Part shown: piece by piece, positions 5,720 through 10,445 of the stretch
How positions within the stretch are numbered: position 1 is the stretch's first letter
Layout of the letters: every line of letters begins with the position of its first letter
Assembly (NCBI GenBank): GCA_016764015.1
Contig: JAESSR010000222.1
Coordinates: forward strand, 1-10,445
DNA length: 10,445 bases
Origin: Phycisphaerales bacterium
GTDB lineage: Bacteria; Planctomycetota; Phycisphaerae; Phycisphaerales; UBA1924
Reading direction: 5' to 3'
Notes under the pieces: model-generated
What the model was told of the DNA's origin: nothing
The model's database searches: none
The model's input: the letters and a program-made list of their open reading frames with translations, nothing else
Translations under genes and position numbers: made by a program

Positions 5720-5861
5720 GAGTGTTTCGATTCTGTTTCTAGGGAATAGAAAGGCAAGCGCGGGTGATAACACATCTGAAGGACTCTCAGCCGATGGTTA
5801 TCGAGCCATACCCTCCTTGCTTGGAGGTGAGAGAACAAAGGCACACACAGAAAGGCCCTTG

Positions 5862-6935
5862 ATGCGCACACCAACAAAAATGACACTCACGCTCCTTGCC
5901 GGGGTTGCACTCGCTGGTGGCGGGGCAGCCTGCACGGCAAAAGCCGACGCAGAGCAAAATGTCAAACCCATTGCCCAAACTCAAGATTCAACCCAGGCTC
6001 AGCCTGAAGAAAAAGCATTCGAGCAAGTCAGCCGACCAGGGTCAGTCGATGTTGATACCGAGTACAACCTCGATGGACTCCTCATCCCCCGCGGCGAGAT
6101 CCACACGCTTTTGCCCAGAGACGCCATCCCATCTCTGACAGATCCTGATCTGGTGGAGTTATCCCAAGCCGATTGGCTCAATGACGATGATCGTATTATT
6201 GATGTGACGGTCGGCGACGAATCCGTCGCGGTGCCTCTCAAGATCCTCAACTTCCACGAGGTCGCCAACATGACCATCGGCGGCGACCCGGTCGCAGCAA
6301 CCTACTGCCCGCTGTGCGATTCCGTCACACTTGTCCGCAGAACAGTTAAGATCACCCCAACAGACCCGATGGAAGATGCGTACGAAGAAGTTCTCGAGTT
6401 CGGTGTCTCAGGGGCACTCTACAACTCGAATGTGCTCATGTACGATCGACAGCACCTAGGGCTCTGGTCACAGCTCGGGCTCAAGGCAGTCTCTGGGCCG
6501 ATGGCTGGCACGCAGCTTGAACTGCTGCCCGTCAAGATCATCCCGTGGTCACAATACCAAGCTGATCACCCTGATGGAAAAGTAATCAGCATCGAGACCG
6601 GGCACGATCGCCCATACGACGGCAACCCATACCAACGCTACTTCGAGAACGAAGATTTCATCATGGTTCCGATCGGCGACTTTGGTGATGCCCTGCCTAA
6701 GAAAACCCTCGGGCTCGGGATCAAGACCAACGATCAGAGCTTCTTCGTCCCCGCATCAAGTATCGGCGAACGATTCGTGATCGCAACCGATGCCGGCAAG
6801 GTGATCGCGGTATCGACCAAAGCCGGCGTCCAGGTGATCAGCGCACCCGCAGGCGTGATGACCGTCCAATCATTCTACTATTCGTTTAGTGCATTCCATC
6901 CTGAAACAGTGGTCGTCACCGAGTCTGCAGAGTAA
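5862..6935 (+). CDS. DUF3179 domain-containing exported protein
   Basis: A 357-residue protein. The N-terminus has a basic start, a hydrophobic stretch (about 8-23) and C24 in GGAAC. This suggests a Sec signal, possibly lipoprotein, though the lipobox is imperfect (Gly at -3). A Gln/Ala/Glu-rich linker follows to about residue 60. From about 78 it matches DUF3179: LLPRDAIPSL, ADWL, VAVPLKILNFHE, TYCPLCDS with C149/C152, FGVSGALYNSNVLMYDR (179-196), LWSQ (201-204), the AGTQLE region, and a C-terminal SFSAFHPET. The CPLC pair is a family hallmark and may bind metal or be redox-active; no reaction is established that I know of. ATG 5862 was chosen for the signal peptide and GAAAGG six bases upstream, although the frame is open back to 5691 (57 codons without family features). 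It is followed by its own terminator. Likely periplasmic or membrane-anchored. Confidence 0.88.
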   Translation: MRTPTKMTLTLLAGVALAGGGAACTAKADAEQNVKPIAQTQDSTQAQPEEKAFEQVSRPGSVDVDTEYNLDGLLIPRGEIHTLLPRDAIPSLTDPDLVELSQADWLNDDDRIIDVTVGDESVAVPLKILNFHEVANMTIGGDPVAATYCPLCDSVTLVRRTVKITPTDPMEDAYEEVLEFGVSGALYNSNVLMYDRQHLGLWSQLGLKAVSGPMAGTQLELLPVKIIPWSQYQADHPDGKVISIETGHDRPYDGNPYQRYFENEDFIMVPIGDFGDALPKKTLGLGIKTNDQSFFVPASSIGERFVIATDAGKVIAVSTKAGVQVISAPAGVMTVQSFYYSFSAFHPETVVVTESAE

Positions 6936-6972
6936 TCAATCCGCCAGAACAACGACAATCTATTCAATAAAC

Positions 6973-7004
6973 AGACACCGCCCTATTTCTAGGGCGGTGT
7001 CTTT
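6973..7004 (+). terminator. Rho-independent terminator after the DUF3179 gene
   Basis: A 13-bp perfect stem (6973-6985 with 6990-7002, core gacaccgccct) closing a TTTC loop, followed by a short T-rich stretch. It sits 37 bases after the stop. The opposite strand has only a weak T run, but the hairpin could also stop the convergent histone-like transcript ending at 7063. Confidence 0.85.
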
Positions 7005-7062
7005 GTGTGGTTCTCTTTGTTGTGGTTTCAAAGAGGTGTTTTTAAGAATGTGTGTTCAAAGA

Positions 7063-7689
7063 TCAAGCAGCACGACGACGGGTGGTTGTCTTGCGAGCCG
7101 CTGGCTTGCGGGTGATGCGACCAGCAACCGACTTACGAGCAGTGGTTTTTCTCGCAGTGGTTTTACGAGCCGCCGGCTTGCGAGTCGTTGTTTTCTTGGC
7201 AACAGTCTTCCGAACGGTCTTGCGCGCGGTTGACTTCTTCGCTACTGGTTTGCGGCGAGCAGTTGTCTTCTTCGCAGTAGTTTTGCGAGCCGGGCTCTTC
7301 TTGGCAACGGTCTTACGAGCGGTTGTCTTGCGAGCAACTGGTTTCTTGGTTGCAGTCTTCTTGGCTGCTGGCTTACGAGTAGCAGCTTTGCGGGCTGTTG
7401 TCTTCTTCGCGGTGGTTTTACGAGCAGTTGTCTTCTTTGCTGCCGGCTTGCGAGTAGCGGTTTTTTTCGCGGTGGTTTTGCGAGCGGTAGTCTTACGAGC
7501 AACTGGCTTCTTAGTTGCAGTTTTCTTGGCTGCAGGCTTGCGAGCGGTTGTTTTCTTCGCGGTGGTCTTCCTCTTGAGAGGAGCCTTCTTCGCGGTGGTT
7601 TTCCTTGCAGCCGTTTTCTTGGCTGGTTTACGCGTGGTTGTGCGTTTAGCGGTTTTCTTCGCAGGATGTTTCTTTGTTCGAGTAGCCAT
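7063..7689 (-). CDS. Histone H1-like Lys/Ala/Thr/Arg-rich DNA-binding protein
   Basis: A 208-residue, extremely basic protein, almost wholly Lys, Arg, Thr, Ala, Pro and Val. It has no Asp, Glu, Asn, Gln, Cys or aromatic residue and only one His, Leu, Ile and internal Gly. It is made of repeats of the type KKTTARK and RKPAAKK, like the C-terminal tail of eukaryotic H1 and bacterial Hc1/AlgP-like proteins. Such proteins bind and condense DNA by charge; a nucleoid-compaction role is inferred. It lacks any globular domain, so it is a pure tail-type protein. ATG 7689 was chosen because the basic repeats begin there and GGAG lies seven bases upstream; the open frame reaches 7821 with 44 codons unlike the rest. 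The neighbours are unrelated, and it ends convergently with the DUF3179 gene. Length may vary between strains because of internal repeats. Confidence 0.88.
   Translation of the reverse strand: MATRTKKHPAKKTAKRTTTRKPAKKTAARKTTAKKAPLKRKTTAKKTTARKPAAKKTATKKPVARKTTARKTTAKKTATRKPAAKKTTARKTTAKKTTARKAATRKPAAKKTATKKPVARKTTARKTVAKKSPARKTTAKKTTARRKPVAKKSTARKTVRKTVAKKTTTRKPAARKTTARKTTARKSVAGRITRKPAARKTTTRRRAA
7309..7542 (-). repeat. Internal direct repeat of the histone-like gene
   Basis: Two 69-bp segments, 7474-7542 and 7309-7377, encode an identical 23-residue block (residues 50-72 and 105-127, beginning RKPAAKKTATKKPVA). Their offset is 165 bp, or 55 codons. The DNA copies differ at synonymous sites, so the duplication is not very recent. 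The whole gene is a lower-order array of related units. Confidence 0.85.
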
Positions 7690-8002
7690 GATTGGTCTCC
7701 GTGTGCCCAATGAAAATCGGGCGGTGTATTGTGTTGGGCCCTTTGCTATAGATCTGGAACCGATCTGGGCCGAGATGATGAGTGCCGCCGACATTGGCAA
7801 CACACGGCGCACGCCGACCATTTCGGGTGCGTGTATCCGTGATCGACCCTCGCGGGGGTCTATATCAATAATGGAGTACTGAATTCACATCAAATCGCGC
7901 AAAACAGTTCAGTTTGTATCATGTGCGCAAACTACGCGCGGTTTTCCAGCATGAAAACACCATTGCATCACACAAGAAACAGCCTATCAAAGAGTGCATC
8001 AC
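7690..8002. other. Gene-free stretch upstream of the histone-like gene
   Basis: 313 bases between two minus-strand genes. It must carry the histone-like gene's promoter, but I found no convincing -35/-10 pair. TATAGC on the minus strand near 7747-7752 is a possible -10 without a partner. A short hairpin (7845-7850 with 7855-7860, loop CGCG) has no T run. No strong terminator for the gene ending at 8003 was seen. Confidence 0.5.
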
Positions 8003-10444
8003 TCATTCTTGTTCGAGCAACGCGCGCTTCTGTGCTTCTTCGGTCCACTTGGCAGCACTCTCTTCATCACCGACCACGCGAAGGATCTCGCCTGCCCGCT
8101 TGGCAAAGAGTGCGTTGTTCGAATCAAGCTCCGCCACACGCACCAACTCGTCAGCAGCCTCTTGCTGATGCCCGAGTTGATACAACAATAAGGCATAGTC
8201 ATACCCGAGCACATACAGGTCTGGGTACGAGCGTGTCACCCCTTTGAAGAACTCCAAACCCTGATCGAGCATCAACTGATCGCCCAGCGATCGCCCAGCA
8301 AACACCATCCCGCGGGCGATATACGCCACCTCAAACGGATCATCGGCCCGCTCGGCAGCATCTTTGAGCAGCTCGCGCGTCCGGTCCGTGTCGCCGGGCA
8401 GGGCGAGCACATTGGCTGCCCTGATCTGCACCATCGGACGATCAACCCCAGGCATCGTGAGCGCATGGAGCGCCCGTTCCTTGCCGAGCTCGGATTGTCC
8501 GACCATATTGGCGATCTCGCCGGCAGCGAGCCAGGTCAGCGTGGTCGCGTCTTCGAAATCAACCGCCCGCTGGGCAAGTTCGAGCGCCAGATCAATCATC
8601 CGGTTCTGCATCGCGGCCCGTGCGATATCAATAAGCAAGGCTTCGGGTTCGTCGAGTTCCATCGCCAGCTCGATCGCCCGGTCATAGAGCACGCGGGTCT
8701 GGCCCATCTCTCCCGTGAACGAGGTGTACCCAGCCTGAGCAAGGAAGAACGCCGGATCATCATCAAACTCTGTGGTTTCCCAATACGCCTGAGCCTTTTC
8801 ATGTTCACCAACCGAGAACGCACTGCGCGCAAGCTCCGCGCGGATCGCGTGAAGTTCTGGGTGCATTTCGAGCGAGCGGGCATACAGATCAAGAAGCTTG
8901 GTCCGTTTGTAGCTTTCAAAACCACCTTCAGGCTCTTGCTCAGGCGGGTTAGCATTTATCGCTATAATCAAAAGCTGCCCGGCCTGGATCACCAACTGAT
9001 CAGTCGGGCTTCCATCTTCGATGACTTGCACAAGCTGATCGTAAGCTTGTTGATGGTGCCCGAGCACACCAAGAAAGTACGACAATCTCAACCGATGCTC
9101 GGCACTGAGTTTCCATCCATATCCACCATTATTAAACGAATCGCCCCGTTGATACGCCCAGACGGCCGACTCGGCCTGCTTACGCTGTGCTGGTGAAGGC
9201 TCAAACTCAGTACGCATCAGCACGCTCGTAGGCAGCGATGATCCTGCATAATGCACATCGCCCCGCCAACGCATCGCCTTGGCATGCCCTGACCACACGC
9301 TCGCGAACACAAAGACAATGGCGACCAAAATCATCACGAACCCAGCAGGCTTGAGCTTGCCTTGTAGCTTGAGTTGTCTTGAGTACAGCCGGGCGTTTTG
9401 TTCGCCAAAGAGTTTGATCGTGGTCATCACGATCATCACACCGATCGCTGCCAGCCCGCCAGCCAACAGCATCGGCACCGCATCGAGCAACCCACGCGTC
9501 GCAAAGAAGAACCACAAGAACAACACGCTCGCAAACACTTCTTGACCGATGCTCAGATCATATCGCCGGGCTCGTTTAGCCTTCGCTTCAATATAAGTCT
9601 CGGGTGATCTCGGCTTGGCGCCAAGTGCAGGCTTGCCAAACCCGAGCGAGAGCGCATCATTGGGACACGCGCTAATACAATCGAGTGTTTTCATACACCC
9701 CGCATCAACCACCATCCCAAAGTCGCGCACCTCTTCGGAAACCCGCACATTGGATGTACACACGCTCGTGCAATACCCGCACTGCTCACAGCTATCATCA
9801 ACCCGCACCCGCAACGGAGCGACCTTATCCATAGGCTTAAAGAACGCTGCGTACGGACACCCATAGGTACAGAACCCTTTGGCACCTAAAAAATACACCG
9901 CAGCAAATCCGCAGATAAACAAGAACGGCACCGCGATAAACCAAGGGGGCATCGTCGCCCAAAAGTCGTCAACAATCAACTCGGTTGAATACTTGCTGAT
10001 CGGTTCGACCGGCCTGAGCCACGCCGGCCAATCAATCGATGCGCTCTTGAGTATCGGCGCGAGCGCCAGGCGTTTAAAGGTGGGCCAAACAAACATGTAC
10101 ATGCCCAGAGCAAACGGGAACAAAATCAGCAGCCTCGAACGGAATGGCTTGGGACGAATCCCGATCCGGTTCATCATATATGCACACAAATCCTGCAGCG
10201 CCACCATATGACACAACCACCCGCAGAAAAATCGTCCAAGAATCAGGGTCGATAAAAAGGTCAACGCGAACAAAATCGCACCCGCATTGATCATCCCGAC
10301 CTCAAGCGTTTCCATTGCTTCACTCGGCTCAATCGGCGCGATGGTCGTGCCCGCGATCAGCCATTGAATCAGGTGAGCGACCATCAAGACATTGACCATG
10401 ATGAGCACAATCGCCCGCCAACGCCCTGTCTTGGTGCGTCCCAT
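8003..10444 (-). CDS. NapH/CcoG-like membrane 4Fe-4S polyferredoxin fused to a TPR-like C-terminal region
   Basis: A predicted inner-membrane electron-transfer protein of 813 residues. Membrane segments by hydrophobicity lie near 11-30, 52-70, 104-120, 168-187, 301-319, 323-342 and 368-388. Paired Cys motifs typical of the NapH/NosR/CcoG group are FFCGWLC (C74, C78) and FCTYGCPY (C192, C196). A ferredoxin domain follows: motif I CxxCxxCxxxC at C219, C222, C225, C229, and motif II with C250, C256 and C260P, where the expected Cys at 253 is Thr. After the last helix (from about 420) the chain is alpha-helical and Ala/Leu-rich with TPR-like pairs, for example around 525-555, 615-650 and 740-790, possibly a docking scaffold. 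Homologues pass electrons from the quinol side to reductases or act in oxidase maturation; the partner is not in the window. ATG 10444 is one base from the edge, but MGRTKTGRWRA looks like a native start. Confidence 0.85.
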   Translation of the reverse strand: MGRTKTGRWRAIVLIMVNVLMVAHLIQWLIAGTTIAPIEPSEAMETLEVGMINAGAILFALTFLSTLILGRFFCGWLCHMVALQDLCAYMMNRIGIRPKPFRSRLLILFPFALGMYMFVWPTFKRLALAPILKSASIDWPAWLRPVEPISKYSTELIVDDFWATMPPWFIAVPFLFICGFAAVYFLGAKGFCTYGCPYAAFFKPMDKVAPLRVRVDDSCEQCGYCTSVCTSNVRVSEEVRDFGMVVDAGCMKTLDCISACPNDALSLGFGKPALGAKPRSPETYIEAKAKRARRYDLSIGQEVFASVLFLWFFFATRGLLDAVPMLLAGGLAAIGVMIVMTTIKLFGEQNARLYSRQLKLQGKLKPAGFVMILVAIVFVFASVWSGHAKAMRWRGDVHYAGSSLPTSVLMRTEFEPSPAQRKQAESAVWAYQRGDSFNNGGYGWKLSAEHRLRLSYFLGVLGHHQQAYDQLVQVIEDGSPTDQLVIQAGQLLIIAINANPPEQEPEGGFESYKRTKLLDLYARSLEMHPELHAIRAELARSAFSVGEHEKAQAYWETTEFDDDPAFFLAQAGYTSFTGEMGQTRVLYDRAIELAMELDEPEALLIDIARAAMQNRMIDLALELAQRAVDFEDATTLTWLAAGEIANMVGQSELGKERALHALTMPGVDRPMVQIRAANVLALPGDTDRTRELLKDAAERADDPFEVAYIARGMVFAGRSLGDQLMLDQGLEFFKGVTRSYPDLYVLGYDYALLLYQLGHQQEAADELVRVAELDSNNALFAKRAGEILRVVGDEESAAKWTEEAQKRALLEQE

Positions 10445-10445
10445 C

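Noticed and set aside
5812..5827. cctcc/ggagg hairpin in the DUF3179 leader as a riboswitch or attenuator.
   Set aside because: Only a 5-bp stem, with no T run and no motif of a known riboswitch class.
5691..5861. A 57-codon N-terminal extension of the DUF3179 protein.
   Set aside because: The signal peptide and a spaced GAAAGG site support ATG 5862; the extension has no export or family features and overlaps candidate promoters.
7309..7542. CRISPR-like regular repeats.
   Set aside because: The repeats are in-frame coding units of a Lys/Ala/Thr-rich protein with related, not unique, intervening sequence.
7690..7821. A 44-codon N-terminal extension of the histone-like protein.
   Set aside because: Its composition is quite unlike the basic repeats, and a well-placed GGAG precedes ATG 7689.
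7052..7882. A 276-codon plus-strand open frame rich in Val, Leu, Arg, Ala and Phe.
   Set aside because: It is the antisense shadow of the histone-like gene: the complement of Lys/Thr/Ala/Arg repeats gives no stops. It has no ribosome site or family features, while the minus strand has GGAG and H1-like repeats.
7992..8004. Hairpin gagtg-cat-cactc at the end of the polyferredoxin gene as a terminator.
   Set aside because: Only five base pairs, overlapping the stop codon, with a poor T run on the minus strand.
8465..9196. A 243-codon plus-strand open frame opposite the TPR region.
   Set aside because: The minus-strand frame is continuous for 813 residues with clear Fe-S and membrane motifs; the plus frame shows no recognisable domain.

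Overview
The window looks like a chromosomal segment of a Planctomycetota bacterium, probably of the Phycisphaerae type. This is inferred from three things: secreted proteins with a VPLPP / PEP-CTERM-like sorting tail, a long acid-free Lys/Ala/Thr histone H1-like protein, and a NapH-like polyferredoxin fused to a long TPR-like region. No rRNA, tRNA, CRISPR array or transposase was seen.

Layout from left to right. Positions 2-874 (+) hold the 3' part of a GDP-L-fucose-synthase-type sugar-nucleotide epimerase/reductase. Positions 898-2669 (+) hold a two-gene unit with an ATGA overlap: an SMC/OLD-type AAA ATPase and a small DUF4276 protein with a TOPRIM-like E...DxD signature. This pair is locally much richer in A+T than its neighbours and resembles ATPase + TOPRIM defence modules. 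Positions 2759-2986 (+) hold a small DUF1450 (YuzB-like) Cys-motif protein. Positions 3000-5582 (all -) hold three single-gene units for secreted proteins ending in a sorting tail (LPP/LPS, hydrophobic helix, Arg cluster), each followed by its own Rho-independent terminator. Two are paralogues whose mature chains keep one Cys and one Gln in motifs like those of thioester (TED) adhesin domains. Positions 5862-6935 (+) hold a DUF3179 protein with an export signal, ended by a strong hairpin. Positions 7063-7689 (-) hold the histone H1-like protein. Positions 8003-10444 (-) hold the membrane polyferredoxin with the TPR-like C-terminus, which reaches the window edge.

The genes do not form one pathway. 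The epimerase and the tailed proteins both suggest investment in the cell surface. The ATPase/DUF4276 pair reads as an inserted accessory module. The rest looks like ordinary chromosome. The best candidates for something undescribed are the ATPase + DUF4276 pair and the putative thioester-bearing proteins with a PEP-CTERM-like tail, including their 5' hairpin leader and near-identical tail DNA. All family assignments come from reading motifs, without database searches.
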